DNA of 64,000 nucleotides. It comes from CAWCAW01 sp963714125 (GTDB taxonomy: Bacteria; Actinomycetota; Acidimicrobiia; Acidimicrobiales; UBA8190). The stretch lies in contig OY970234.1 of NCBI GenBank assembly GCA_963714125.1, forward strand, positions 496,001 through 560,000. Direction: 5' to 3'. The notes beneath the pieces are model-generated. The model did not search any database and was not told the DNA's origin. It was given only the letters and a program-made list of their open reading frames with translations. The translations under genes and the position numbers were made by a program. Shown here piece by piece: positions 27,391 to 36,091 of this stretch; position 1 is the stretch's first letter, and each line of letters begins with the position of its first letter.

Positions 27391-28191
27391 TCACGCGCCT
27401 CGGTTCAATCTGTTGCGCAGCGCCACGAGCGCCAACGTCATACTGACCAACCCGATGCCGGCCAAGGCCGCGAATCCCTCGGCCAACTCGCCGGCCTGCC
27501 AGCCGGTGTCGATCAACGACCGCAGCGCGGCGAGCAGGTACGTGATCGGGTTGTAGGTGGCGATGGTCGAGAACCACCCGGTGAGTGCTGCTTTGGGTAT
27601 CACCGCATCGCTCAAGAAGAACAGCGGGAAGAAGAGCACGAACGAGGCACTTACCGCAGCCGGGCTTCCGGTCTTGAGAGCGATGGCGTAGGGGAACCCC
27701 GTAAAGACGAGTCCCCATAGTGCTGAGAACCCGATGAAGACCAGGATTCCGGGCACCCCGGTGGCGAAGCGAACGCCGATGGCGAATCCGATGGCGAGCA
27801 CGGGAATGCACAGGGCCACGATGAGCACCACGTCGGCCGCCATGAGGCCCAGGAGCAAGGAAAGCCGGCGGATCGGCGTCATGCAGAGGCGGTCGAAGTA
27901 CCCGCTTTGAATGTCGGTGACGAGGGTCGGTGCCCTCGACATGCCGGTGACGGCGAAGGCGATGGCCATGGGGATGAGGAAGGCCTTGTAGCTGAACCCG
28001 GGCGCGCCGTGGGCCACGTTTTCGAGGGCGCCGAGGTTGGTCGTGTAAAAGAAGGCGGGCACGAATACGGCCGGAAGGACGGAAAAGGGCTCACGGGGAA
28101 TCTGGCGCAGGGCGCGGCCTGCCACGGTGCAGAGGTCATGGAGAAAACCCCGCTGTCGGCCCACGATCGGAACTGTCGACACGTTGTTCAT
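27391..28191 (-). CDS. ABC-2 type exporter permease (DrrB-like)
   Basis: 266 residues with six hydrophobic segments. The ABC-2 signature region reads GMSRAPTLVTDIQSGYFDRL, then MTPIRRLSLLLGLMAADVVL, as in DrrB/NodJ-type permeases, and the C-terminal segment has FFPLFFLSDAVIPKAALTGW and YNPITYLLAALRSL. The start ATG overlaps the stop of the ATPase gene (ATGA), so the two subunits are co-translated. It exports a lipid, drug or glycan; the cargo is not indicated. Confidence 0.9.
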   Translation of the reverse strand: MNNVSTVPIVGRQRGFLHDLCTVAGRALRQIPREPFSVLPAVFVPAFFYTTNLGALENVAHGAPGFSYKAFLIPMAIAFAVTGMSRAPTLVTDIQSGYFDRLCMTPIRRLSLLLGLMAADVVLIVALCIPVLAIGFAIGVRFATGVPGILVFIGFSALWGLVFTGFPYAIALKTGSPAAVSASFVLFFPLFFLSDAVIPKAALTGWFSTIATYNPITYLLAALRSLIDTGWQAGELAEGFAALAGIGLVSMTLALVALRNRLNRGA

Positions 28192-29228
28192 CGGTTGCCG
28201 TCCTTCTCCTCGATGTACCTTCCGGTCAGCTCCCTGAACACGTCGTCGAGCGTCGGTGTACGAAGGGTCAAGCTTTTGACTTGAAGCAGCGTCTTGCTGA
28301 GTTCGATGGCCACCGAACTGACCGCGGCGGGGCCATCGGCGGTGCTGACGATCAACCGCGCCTCTTCTCTGGCCACCTTGTCCACACCGTCGAGGCGTCG
28401 CAGGCGATCGAGAGCATCATCGTCGTCCCCCTCGACATCGACCTCGATGACGTCTCCGCCGATCGAGCGCTTGAGGACTTCGGGCGGACCTTGGGCGACG
28501 AGCCGACCACCGGAGATGATGCCGACGCGATCGGCCAGGACATCGGCTTCCTCGAGGTACTGGGTGGTGAGGAAGATGGTGATCCCGAAATCGCTGTTCA
28601 GCCGGCGAACCTCTTGCCACAGCCGGGCCCGGCTGTCGGGATCAAGGCCCGTTGTCGGCTCGTCCAAGAACACGATTTCCGGGTTGTGCATCAACGCCGC
28701 GGCCAGGTCCAGCCGGCGTTTCATGCCTCCGGAGTAGGTCCCGATGAGCTTGTCGATGGCATTGCCGATGTCCACGAGGTCGAGGACATCGGTGAGGCGG
28801 CTACGGACCTCTGCGGGTCGAAGGCCGTAGAGCCGCCCTTGCAGGGCGAGAAGCTCACGTCCGCTCTGGTGGTCATCGAGGGCGGCTTCTTGGAGGGCCA
28901 CCCCAATCCGGACGCGTACTTCCTGGGGCTCGGTGGCGACGTCATAACCGGCCACCAACGCTTGGCCGTCGCTCGGCCGCAGCAAGGTGCACAGCACCTT
29001 GATGAGGGTGGACTTCCCGGCACCATTGGGTCCCAAAAAGCCGTAGATCTCTCCCGGCGCCACTTCGAGGTCGATCCCGTCGACGGCGACCTTGGTTCCA
29101 AAGCGTCGTACCAACCCTTGGGTCAGCACCGCCGGTGATCGTGGGTGCGGAGGCACCCCGGACTCGTCGGCGGAAGCGCCGTCCTTGGGTGCACAGTCCT
29201 GGGGTGGATACTGGGCCAGATCTGTCAT
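28188..29228 (-). CDS. ABC exporter ATPase (DrrA-like)
   Basis: 346 residues. Walker A is GFLGPNGAGKSTLIKVL, the Q-loop is IGVALQEAALDD, the ABC signature is TYSGGMKRRLDLAAAL, and Walker B is EIVFLDEPTTGLDPDSRARL; the switch His is replaced by Gln in FLTTQYLEEAD, which is normal for the DrrA group. The C-terminal about 100 residues form the DrrA-type regulatory extension ending in LTLRTPTLDDVFRELTGRYI. A non-conserved Pro-rich stretch of about 30 residues precedes the domain. It starts only 42 bases from the divergent TetR regulator. Confidence 0.93.
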   Translation of the reverse strand: MTDLAQYPPQDCAPKDGASADESGVPPHPRSPAVLTQGLVRRFGTKVAVDGIDLEVAPGEIYGFLGPNGAGKSTLIKVLCTLLRPSDGQALVAGYDVATEPQEVRVRIGVALQEAALDDHQSGRELLALQGRLYGLRPAEVRSRLTDVLDLVDIGNAIDKLIGTYSGGMKRRLDLAAALMHNPEIVFLDEPTTGLDPDSRARLWQEVRRLNSDFGITIFLTTQYLEEADVLADRVGIISGGRLVAQGPPEVLKRSIGGDVIEVDVEGDDDDALDRLRRLDGVDKVAREEARLIVSTADGPAAVSSVAIELSKTLLQVKSLTLRTPTLDDVFRELTGRYIEEKDGNR

Positions 29229-29258
29229 ACTCAGTAGTATCCACTATGCTCGTGAGTA
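29228..29258. promoter_or_regulatory. Putative TetR operator between the exporter and its regulator
   Basis: TACTCA (29228-29233) and TGAGTA (29253-29258) are an inverted pair; nested inside are TAGT (29235-29238) and ACTA (29243-29246). The two dyads do not share exactly the same centre, so the site is imperfect. The 42-base gap holds both starts' upstream regions, so a regulator bound here would control both genes. Confidence 0.45.
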
Positions 29259-29270
29259 GCACAACCCCAT

Positions 29271-29915
29271 ATGGTTCTTCAACCTCTCACCCCGGAGCGC
29301 CGGCGGCAGCAGACCCGGGAGTACCTCCTCCAGGCCGCCGCGCAGGTCTTTTCCGAACGCGGTTTTCATGGCGCGTCGCTCGACGAGGTGGCGGCCGTGG
29401 CCGGATTCACCAAGGGAGCGGTGTACTCGAACTTTAAGAGCAAAGAAGATCTCTTCCTGGCCCTGCTGGAGTCCCGCTACGAACAGGAGATGGACCGGCT
29501 CCGCGCCATGCTGGACGGCGCCGAAGGCGCTCCCGAGGCGCACTTGTCGGACTTTGCCGCCCTCATCGGGGACCAGTACCAATCGGCTTCGCCGGATTGG
29601 GCTGCGCTGTATCAGGAGTTCTCGCTCTACGCCATGCGCAACCCGGCGGCCCGCCAGAAGCTGGCCGAGTTCGATCGCGCCGATATCGACTCGGTGGCCG
29701 CCATCATCGAAACCGAGCGAACGCGCCACGGGATCGTCACCACTGAACCAACGGAGCACGTGGCGCGCATCGTGGTGGCGTTGATGCGCGGTATCGGGAG
29801 CATGCGTGCCATCGATGCCGGTGCCGTTGACGCGTCGTTTCTCGAGACCGTGATGGCCTTCGTGGCGAGGGCCATGACGTCCTATCCGGCCGAGCCCGAG
29901 CGGCCCATCTCGTAG
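29271..29915 (+). CDS. TetR-family transcriptional regulator
   Basis: 214 residues. The N-terminal DNA-binding domain is clear: REYLLQAAAQVFSERGFHGA, SLDEVAAVAGFTKGAVYSNF and KSKEDLFLALLESRYEQEMD. The C-terminal ligand-binding half is helical and contains AIIETERTRHGIV. It is divergent from the DrrAB-type exporter with a 42-base gap, so it is almost certainly its local repressor, released by an exported or related compound. Confidence 0.92.
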   Translation: MVLQPLTPERRRQQTREYLLQAAAQVFSERGFHGASLDEVAAVAGFTKGAVYSNFKSKEDLFLALLESRYEQEMDRLRAMLDGAEGAPEAHLSDFAALIGDQYQSASPDWAALYQEFSLYAMRNPAARQKLAEFDRADIDSVAAIIETERTRHGIVTTEPTEHVARIVVALMRGIGSMRAIDAGAVDASFLETVMAFVARAMTSYPAEPERPIS

Positions 29916-29964
29916 CGGGCGCGTCTCGGTAGCGGGCGCGTCTCGGTAGCGGGCGCGTCTCGGT
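29914..29964. repeat. Three tandem copies of a 17-bp unit
   Basis: The unit TAGCGGGCGCGTCTCGG occurs three times without spacing (29914, 29931, 29948); the sequence then drifts to TGGCG. The first copy begins at the TetR stop codon (TAG). The short array fills the gap between the TetR gene and the convergent dehydrogenase gene. Confidence 0.95.
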
Positions 29965-29968
29965 GGCG

Positions 29969-31060
29969 TCAGCTCCCGATGACGACAACCGAGCGCAGCA
30001 CCTCGCCGCGCTCCATGCGGTGAAAGGCCTCTTCGACGGCGTCGAGTGCGATGGTCTCGGAAACGAAACCATCGAGGTCGAGCCGGCCCTGGAGATAAAG
30101 GTCGACGAGCATCGGGAAGTCCCTCGACGGGAGGCAGTCGCCATACCAGCTGGGCTTGAGCCGGCCGCCGCGACCGAAGAACTCGATCATGGGAAGGTCG
30201 ATGCGCATGTCCGGTGCGGGTACACCCACCTGCACGAGCGTGCCGGCCAGGTCTCGGGCGAAGAACGCCTGTTCCATGACCTTGGGGTGACCGACGGCCT
30301 CAATGCAGACATCGGCCCCGTTTCCATCGGTCAGGGCCCGCACCCCCTCCACCGGATCGGCCGTGGTGGCGTTGATGGTGTGGGTGGCGCCAAAACGAGT
30401 CGCCAACTCGAGCTTGGACGGGTCAAGGTCCACCGCGATGATTCGAGACGCCCCGGCCAGAGCCGCCCCGGCCACCGCCGCGCACCCGACGCCGCCGCAG
30501 CCGAAGACCGCCACCGAGTCCCCGGCGCCGACTTCGCCGGTGAACATCGCCGCCCCCAAGCCGGCCATGACGCCGCAACCGAGCAAGCCCACCGCTTCGG
30601 GCCGGGCTCGGGCGTCGACCTTGGTGCACTGTCCGGCGGCGACGAGGGTCTTTTCGGCAAAGGCGCCAATGCCGAGGGCAGGGGTGAGTTCGGTACCGTC
30701 AGCAAGCGCCATCTTCTGGGTGGCGTTATGCGTGGAGAAGCAGTACCACGGCCGCCCCCGTCGGCATGACCGACACTGGCCGCACACCGCTCGCCAGTTC
30801 AAGATGACAAAGTCGCCGGGGGAAACCGACGACACATCGCTGCCCACCGACTCCACGATGCCGGCCGCCTCGTGACCCAAAAGGAAAGGGAACTCGTCGT
30901 TGATGTTTCCCTGCCGGTAGTGGAGATCGGTATGGCACACGCCGCAGGCCTGCACGCGCACCAGGGCTTCGCCGACGCCGGGGTCTGGGACCATGATCGA
31001 TTCGACAGTGACGGGGGCGCCTTTGGACCTGGCCACCACGCCGCGGACTTCCTGTGGCAT
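29969..31060 (-). CDS. S-(hydroxymethyl)mycothiol dehydrogenase
   Basis: 363 residues from the ATG at 31060 with gaggaggaa upstream. MPQEVRGVVARSKGAPV and the catalytic-zinc motif ACGVCHTDLHYR, GHEAAGIVESVG, structural-zinc cysteines CGQCRSCRRGRPWYC, LGCGVMAGLGAA and FGCGGVGCAAVAGAAL (NAD) match mycothiol-dependent formaldehyde dehydrogenases (MscR/AdhE2) closely. The enzyme oxidises the formaldehyde-mycothiol adduct with NAD and can also reduce S-nitrosomycothiol. Mycothiol use marks the host as an actinobacterium. The alkylation-repair genes next to it are on the same strand. Confidence 0.92.
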   Translation of the reverse strand: MPQEVRGVVARSKGAPVTVESIMVPDPGVGEALVRVQACGVCHTDLHYRQGNINDEFPFLLGHEAAGIVESVGSDVSSVSPGDFVILNWRAVCGQCRSCRRGRPWYCFSTHNATQKMALADGTELTPALGIGAFAEKTLVAAGQCTKVDARARPEAVGLLGCGVMAGLGAAMFTGEVGAGDSVAVFGCGGVGCAAVAGAALAGASRIIAVDLDPSKLELATRFGATHTINATTADPVEGVRALTDGNGADVCIEAVGHPKVMEQAFFARDLAGTLVQVGVPAPDMRIDLPMIEFFGRGGRLKPSWYGDCLPSRDFPMLVDLYLQGRLDLDGFVSETIALDAVEEAFHRMERGEVLRSVVVIGS

Positions 31061-31157
31061 CACTTCCTCCTCAAGACTCCGCCTCAGCATGCCATCGGCC
31101 GCCGATGGGACGGCGCCGAGGAGCGTCCGGCGGTGACGCCTCAAAGCGCCACGGGAT

Positions 31158-31643
31158 TTAGGGATGAACTCCTTCGAGCTCGAGCAGCTGCCGCTTCATA
31201 GGCAAGCCGCCCCCATAGCCGCCGATCTTGCCGCCGGTGGCCAGCACGCGGTGACACGGCAGCACGATCGGCACCGGGTTGGCTCCGTTGGCTTGTCCGA
31301 CAGCCCGAAACGCCGTGGGCCGGCCCACTTGGGCGGCGAGCTCCGCGTAGCTCACCGTGGTGCCGTAGGCGATGGTGCCGAGTGCCTGCCAAACATCGCG
31401 CTGAAACGGCGTCCCGGCTAGTTCGATGGGGAGGTCGAAATCCCGTCGCTGGCCGGCAAAGTACTCCCGCAGCTGATCGACAGCCGCGGCCAGCGGGGCC
31501 GCCAAGCCCTCGACGTCGTCGGCCGCGGGTGCTGACGTGGCCACGGTGGAATCGTCGGGCAGCTGGATGAGGGTCAGGGCCTCATCGGTCCCTTCCAAGG
31601 TCAATGTGCCGATGGGGGTGGCCAACGTGATGCGATGGGTCAT
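31158..31643 (-). CDS. ogt: Methylated-DNA-[protein]-cysteine S-methyltransferase
   Basis: 161 residues from the ATG at 31643, preceded by aaagga. The DNA-binding helix-turn-helix TPFQRDVWQALGTIAYGTTV and the active-site motif PIVLPCHRVLATGGKIGGYG with the methyl-acceptor Cys are intact. It directly reverses O6-alkylguanine in a suicide reaction. Its start overlaps the stop of the Ada-AlkA gene (ATGA), so reversal and base-excision repair proteins are made together. Confidence 0.93.
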   Translation of the reverse strand: MTHRITLATPIGTLTLEGTDEALTLIQLPDDSTVATSAPAADDVEGLAAPLAAAVDQLREYFAGQRRDFDLPIELAGTPFQRDVWQALGTIAYGTTVSYAELAAQVGRPTAFRAVGQANGANPVPIVLPCHRVLATGGKIGGYGGGLPMKRQLLELEGVHP

Positions 31644-33169
31644 GCCGCGTCCTTTCCTCGGTTGGTCGACGTGTGCAGAGGTTGTGCCATGGACCACAAA
31701 TGCATCTGCGCGTAGGCGCGCCACGGTCGCCAGTTCTCGGCCACCGCGCTCAAAGCGGCCGGTTGCTCCGGGATGCCAAGGGCAACCGCGGCGCGTCGAA
31801 CGCCGAGATCGGTGGCCAGGAACGCGTCCGGATCGCCGAGCGCGCGCATCATCACGTACTGCGTGGTCCACAGACCGATGCCGGGCAGGGCGTGCAACTG
31901 TGCGGAAAGCTCAACAGGGTCGGCGCCTGGATCGATGGCCAGTCGGCCGGGCGCCATGGCCTTGGCCAGTTCGAGGAGAGCGCGCTGCCGTCGCGCCGGC
32001 ATGGGGAATACCTCAGGGTGGCCTTCGGCCAGGTGCGCCAGCGCCTCTGGCGACGGGAACACATGAGTCAAGGCGTCATGGTGGTTCGCAAACCTGGCTC
32101 CCGCTGCGTCGACCAGGACCCCGAGCACGGTCCGGGCACCTGGCAACGACACCTGTTGCCCCACGATGGCCCGCACAGCGATCTCGAAGCCGTCGACGGA
32201 ACCGGGCACCCGCAGGCCGGCGCGGTCCGCGATCAGGGGAGCGAGGACGGGATCCGAGGCGAGTGCTTCGTCGACGGCTACCGGATCAGCATCGAGGTTG
32301 CACAGGTGGCGGCAGCGGGCAATGGCGGCGGTGAGGTCGCGCAGGTCCGACAAACTGAATTCGGCGCGCACATGCCCGTCTTGGGGCGAAAGGGCGACGG
32401 CCCCCATGCCGTGGGTGAGACGGAGCGTGCGACGGTATGTCGTGCCGTCGTAATGCTCGATTCCCGCCACGGCGCGATGGCCGAGAAAGGTAAAGAGCGC
32501 TTCGGTGGCAAACGGGCGGCGATAGGCCAGGCGTACGGTGACCGATTGCAATGCGTCCGACCCGCCCGGCGGCCCGGCGGCGTGCTGCATGGGGCGGTCA
32601 CGCTGACCGTGCCGACTGGTGGCGCGCAGTTGCGTCGGGGTGCGGGCGAAAACGGCATGCACCGTGTCGTTGAACTGACGCACGCTGGCGAAGCCCGCCC
32701 CGAACGCGACTTGGGTGATGGGCAGGTCTGTGGTCTCCAGAAGGATGCGCGCCGTCTGGGCGCGCTGGGCCCGCGCCAGAGCCAAGGCTCCGGTGCCGAG
32801 CTCCGCCAGAAGCACACGGTGCAACTGGCGCTCGCCGTAGCCGAGACGGCGGGCCAGTCCGGCCACGCCGTCGCGGTCCACGACCCCATCGGCGATGAGC
32901 TTGAGGGCACGGGCGGCCACATCGGCGCGTCCGAGCCATTCGGGCGATCCGGGCGCGGCGTCGGGTCGACAGCGCAAACAGGCGCGATAACCGGCGTGCT
33001 GAGCGGCGGCAGCCGTGGCGTAGAAGCGAACGTGGCGCGCCATGGGGGTGCGGGCCGGGCAACTCGGTCGGCAGTAGATACCGGTCGATGTGACGGCGGT
33101 GAAGAACCACCCGTCGAAACGGGGGTCGCGGCTTTGCACAGCCCGGTACTGACGGTCGAAGTCCTCCAT
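31640..33169 (-). CDS. Ada metal-binding/AraC domain fused to AlkA glycosylase
   Basis: 509 residues from the ATG at 33169 (MEDFDRQY). Residues about 1-75 are the Ada N-terminal domain: GIYCRPSCPARTP and YRACLRCRP give the four zinc Cys, including the methylphosphotriester acceptor position. About 80-180 is an AraC-type DNA-binding domain (LARRLGYGERQLHRVLLAEL, AFGAGFASVRQFNDTVHAVF). About 205-500 is AlkA: VRAIVGQQVSLPGARTV, LHALPGIGLWTTQYVMMRAL (helix-hairpin-helix) and DAFLATDLGVRRA with the catalytic Asp. It therefore combines alkylation sensing, transcription activation and 3-methyladenine excision in one chain. Confidence 0.92.
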   Translation of the reverse strand: MEDFDRQYRAVQSRDPRFDGWFFTAVTSTGIYCRPSCPARTPMARHVRFYATAAAAQHAGYRACLRCRPDAAPGSPEWLGRADVAARALKLIADGVVDRDGVAGLARRLGYGERQLHRVLLAELGTGALALARAQRAQTARILLETTDLPITQVAFGAGFASVRQFNDTVHAVFARTPTQLRATSRHGQRDRPMQHAAGPPGGSDALQSVTVRLAYRRPFATEALFTFLGHRAVAGIEHYDGTTYRRTLRLTHGMGAVALSPQDGHVRAEFSLSDLRDLTAAIARCRHLCNLDADPVAVDEALASDPVLAPLIADRAGLRVPGSVDGFEIAVRAIVGQQVSLPGARTVLGVLVDAAGARFANHHDALTHVFPSPEALAHLAEGHPEVFPMPARRQRALLELAKAMAPGRLAIDPGADPVELSAQLHALPGIGLWTTQYVMMRALGDPDAFLATDLGVRRAAVALGIPEQPAALSAVAENWRPWRAYAQMHLWSMAQPLHTSTNRGKDAA

Positions 33170-33203
33170 CGCCCGCCATGGTGGCACGGCGACGGCGTCG
33201 GCA

Positions 33204-33812
33204 CTAGCGGATTTCGGACATCACCATTTCCGGTTGCAGTTGCTGTTGGTAAGAAGGGGAGGCGCCGTTTCGGTTATCCATGACAAGGCAGCTACTGGTG
33301 GCGGTGGCCACTAATAGGCCCGTTGCATCAACAACCTCGGCAGTGCAGAACGCCACCCGGCGTCCTCGTTTGGTGACCAGTCCGGTGGCCCGCAGCACAC
33401 CACTGTCGGTTGTCACCGGCCGCAGATAGCTCACATTGAGGTCGATCGAGGTATAGCCGACGCCTTTGTCGAGGGTGCTGTGCACCGCGCACCCGGCGAC
33501 GGTGTCGGCCAACGTGCAGACCAATCCACCGTGTACCACGCCGATGGGGTTGTACGTCGATGCATCGGGTCGGCATTCGAAGACGACTCGCCCCACTTCG
33601 ATGGCGCGTATCTGGAATCCGAAGAGTGTGGCCATGGGCGCGGGTGGGAGCCGTCCGTCGCGGATGGCTCGGAGAAACTCGACCCCGCTGAAGCGCGCTG
33701 TGGCGGCGGCGGTGATCATGGGGTCGTGCCAAGCAATCGTCTTGCTGGCCGACGGCCCCCACTCTGTGACGTGGGCCCCGGGTTCTTCCGGGCGATCACC
33801 GTCGTCACTCAT
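33204..33812 (-). CDS. PaaI-family thioesterase
   Basis: 202 residues. The hotdog motif YNPIGVVHGGLVCTLADTVA is complete, followed by DLNVSYLRPVTTDSGVLRAT and FCTAEVVDATGLLVATATSS. The N-terminal 60 residues are an extension seen in some actinobacterial members. Acyl-CoA substrate unknown. Its start overlaps the MFS stop (ATGA), so it is coupled to the exporter upstream. Confidence 0.87.
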   Translation of the reverse strand: MSDDGDRPEEPGAHVTEWGPSASKTIAWHDPMITAAATARFSGVEFLRAIRDGRLPPAPMATLFGFQIRAIEVGRVVFECRPDASTYNPIGVVHGGLVCTLADTVAGCAVHSTLDKGVGYTSIDLNVSYLRPVTTDSGVLRATGLVTKRGRRVAFCTAEVVDATGLLVATATSSCLVMDNRNGASPSYQQQLQPEMVMSEIR

Positions 33813-35308
33813 GCGGACTCCTCCAAGGTCAGGTACCGAGGGGCGGGCTCGACGGCGTTGTCGACGGCCTGATCATCGACGAGCGGCTGGTCAGCCGTCG
33901 CCGCCGAGACGGGGCGCAGAGTGATGCAGACGAGGCCGGAAACGCTGGCCATGGCGACGATGTACCACCACAGGTGGTGAAAGTGATCGAGTGCCACCGT
34001 GGCGTTGTGCGGCGTCCCCAAGATGACCACCAGCAGGGCTACGCCGAGAGCACCCCCAATCTGACGCGCCGTCTGATTGACGGCACTGCCGACGGCAAAG
34101 CGCTCTTGATGCAGGCTCGACACGGCCGCGGCGCTCAGGACCGGGAAGGTGCATCCGATGCCGAGACCGACCACCAGGGTGCCCGGGAGCCACTGGGCGA
34201 CATAGTCAGGGTGGAGGCCGACTCGGATGGCAAACCACGAAAGTCCGGCCGCGAAGATGGCGAATCCGACGAGCAGGACCGGACGGAAACCCACGCGTGC
34301 TGCCATGCGGCCGGCGGGGCCGGCCACCACGGCGACAACCAAGGGGCCGGGCGTGACGGCCAACCCGGCATCCAGGATCGAGTAGTGCCACACGCTCGTA
34401 AGGAAGAGGATGTTGCCCAACAACATGGCGAAGAATCCCATGGCGTACAGCAAAGTTGCCGCGTTGGCGGCCGAAAACGAGCGAGCCTTGAACAACGTGA
34501 GATCGAGCACCGGCTCTTGGTGGTGACTGGACCGGTAAAGAAACAGGGCACCGAGACCGACGGCGGCGCCCAGAGCGACGATGATGCGCACACTGCTCCA
34601 CCCCCACGTCGGTCCCTGTGAGATGGCGAGGACCAAAGCAGCCAACGCCGCGCTGAGCAAGACGACGCCGGGGTAGTCGGGCGTGGACTTCGAGGTCGAC
34701 GCGGCCGAGCCACTCAGCACGCGCCGGCCGACGAGCCACGCCACAAGACCGATGGGCAGATTCACGTAGAAGGCGGCCCGCCACCCGAAGCCGGTGATCA
34801 GCGCCGCCCCGAACGACGGTCCTGTGGCGACGGCCAAAGCTCCGATCCCACCCCACAGGGCCACGACCTGAGAGCGCTTCTCCGTCGGGAAAGCAGCCAA
34901 CAAGAGACCCAGCGAGGAGGGGAGAACCGCGGCTGCCCCGGCTCCCTGGACGAGGCGGCCCATGACGAGCACGAGGACTGAAGGCGCCACCCCGCTCAGC
35001 GCCGAGCCCAGACAGAAGACGGCCAGGCCGGCAAAGAAGACCCGCCGGCTTCCCAGTCGGTCGGCCGTGCGCCCAGCGATGACCAACAGGGCTCCGAAGA
35101 CGATGCTGTAACCAGTGATGACCCACGCCAGGGTGGAGGTGGGGTCGTGGCGGAAGGAACGCTCCAAGGCGGGGAATGCCACATTGACGATCGATAGGTC
35201 GAGAGAGGCCATGAAGGCCCCCATCGCCGTCACCGCGAAGACCGCCTTGCGGGCCGCCGCCGCCGGGCCGGGCAGCGGGGCCTGGCCCATCTCTGTTAGT
35301 TCGGTCAC
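33809..35308 (-). CDS. MFS drug exporter, DHA2 (14-TM) family
   Basis: 499 residues from the GTG at 35308 (VTELTEMG); an ATG six codons later is an alternative, and the longer open frame upstream overlaps the divergent regulator. Motifs of the DHA2 EmrB/QacA group are present: FMASLDLSIVNVAFPALERS in helix 1, WVITGYSIVFGALLVIAGRT, DRLGSRRVFFAGLAVFCLGS (motif A) and GPSFGAALITGFGWRAAFYV (motif C region). About 14 hydrophobic segments are visible. It exports drugs or metabolites by proton antiport. A divergent HxlR regulator suggests it is inducible. Confidence 0.9.
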   Translation of the reverse strand: MTELTEMGQAPLPGPAAAARKAVFAVTAMGAFMASLDLSIVNVAFPALERSFRHDPTSTLAWVITGYSIVFGALLVIAGRTADRLGSRRVFFAGLAVFCLGSALSGVAPSVLVLVMGRLVQGAGAAAVLPSSLGLLLAAFPTEKRSQVVALWGGIGALAVATGPSFGAALITGFGWRAAFYVNLPIGLVAWLVGRRVLSGSAASTSKSTPDYPGVVLLSAALAALVLAISQGPTWGWSSVRIIVALGAAVGLGALFLYRSSHHQEPVLDLTLFKARSFSAANAATLLYAMGFFAMLLGNILFLTSVWHYSILDAGLAVTPGPLVVAVVAGPAGRMAARVGFRPVLLVGFAIFAAGLSWFAIRVGLHPDYVAQWLPGTLVVGLGIGCTFPVLSAAAVSSLHQERFAVGSAVNQTARQIGGALGVALLVVILGTPHNATVALDHFHHLWWYIVAMASVSGLVCITLRPVSAATADQPLVDDQAVDNAVEPAPRYLTLEESA

Positions 35309-35330
35309 AAGACGCACTGTAGGAGATTGC

Positions 35331-35369
35331 GTTCCATCATGCAACTGACTACGATGAGAATTGTGGAAC
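35331..35369. promoter_or_regulatory. Candidate HxlR operator
   Basis: GTTCCA (35331-35336) and TGGAAC (35364-35369) form an inverted pair 27 bases apart in the region where the MFS and HxlR genes diverge. The second half lies inside the HxlR reading frame if the start at 35354 is right, which would still allow autoregulation. Confidence 0.3.
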
Positions 35370-35851
35370 GGAAAAGCTTCGCCCAGATGGACTGCTCTGT
35401 CGCCCAGTGCCTCGAAGTGATCGGGGAATGGTGGAGCATGCTCATCGTGCGGGACGCCTTTATGGGCGTGACCCGGTTTGAGGAGTTCCAACGTCGCCTG
35501 GGCATCTCCCGCAACATCCTCCAGCAGCGCCTCAGCACACTTGTCGACACGGGGGTGTTCGTGAGGGTCCCGTACTCGGAGCACCCACCACGCCACGACT
35601 ACCGGCTCACCGATAAAGGCCGGGATCTCTGGCCGGTCCTCACGGCGATGCGCCAGTGGGGAGACCGTTATGCGGCTCCTTCGGGGCCCCCGATCGAGGT
35701 CGTGCACAAGTCCTGCGGCGCCAGGTCCGAGGCCGTACTCGTGTGCGGATCGTGTGGTGATTCCCTCGGGCCCAGAGACGTGGAAGCCGTGCCGGGGTCG
35801 GGTCGGGCGCAGTCGACGTTGATCCGCACCAAAGCTCCGTTGACGAGTTAG
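35354..35851 (+). CDS. HxlR-family transcriptional regulator
   Basis: 165 residues from the ATG at 35354; an earlier ATG at 35339 and a later one at 35387 are also in frame. The winged helix-turn-helix signature is CSVAQCLEVIGEWWSMLIV, FEEFQRRLGISRNILQQRL and the wing PRHDYRLTDKGRDLWPVL. A C-terminal CGSCG sequence forms half of a possible metal-binding site. It is divergent from the MFS exporter and probably represses it. Confidence 0.9.
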   Translation: MRIVERKSFAQMDCSVAQCLEVIGEWWSMLIVRDAFMGVTRFEEFQRRLGISRNILQQRLSTLVDTGVFVRVPYSEHPPRHDYRLTDKGRDLWPVLTAMRQWGDRYAAPSGPPIEVVHKSCGARSEAVLVCGSCGDSLGPRDVEAVPGSGRAQSTLIRTKAPLTS

Positions 35852-36091
35852 GCCCTAGCCGGTCCAGGGTCCTGGTGGCGGTCGCGCTCGGTTCGGGCGG
35901 CGCTGCCTCAATCAGCCCTGAAATCCCAGGTAAATCGCCTTACGGCGCCACGACTCGGGCGTTGCTCCACGCCCTCCTCACCTCAACTTCACCCACCCGT
36001 GTGCCGATGTACTTCGTGCGTTGGAAAGCGGCCGAATTCGGCGTCTTTACGTGAAAAAAGGCCGATAAATAACCACGTGGAGTGAGAAAAA
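35852..36091. other. Intergenic region before the pseudopilin operon
   Basis: 240 bases. They include a perfect 12-bp palindrome, GCCGAATTCGGC at 36031-36042, about 50 bases before the first pseudopilin gene, and ggagtgag as its ribosome binding site. The palindrome could be an operator, but no second copy was seen. Confidence 0.5.

Noticed and set aside
31673..33283. 536-codon plus-strand frame opposite the Ada-AlkA gene
   Set aside because: No domain signature; full overlap with a gene that has intact Ada, AraC and AlkA motifs.
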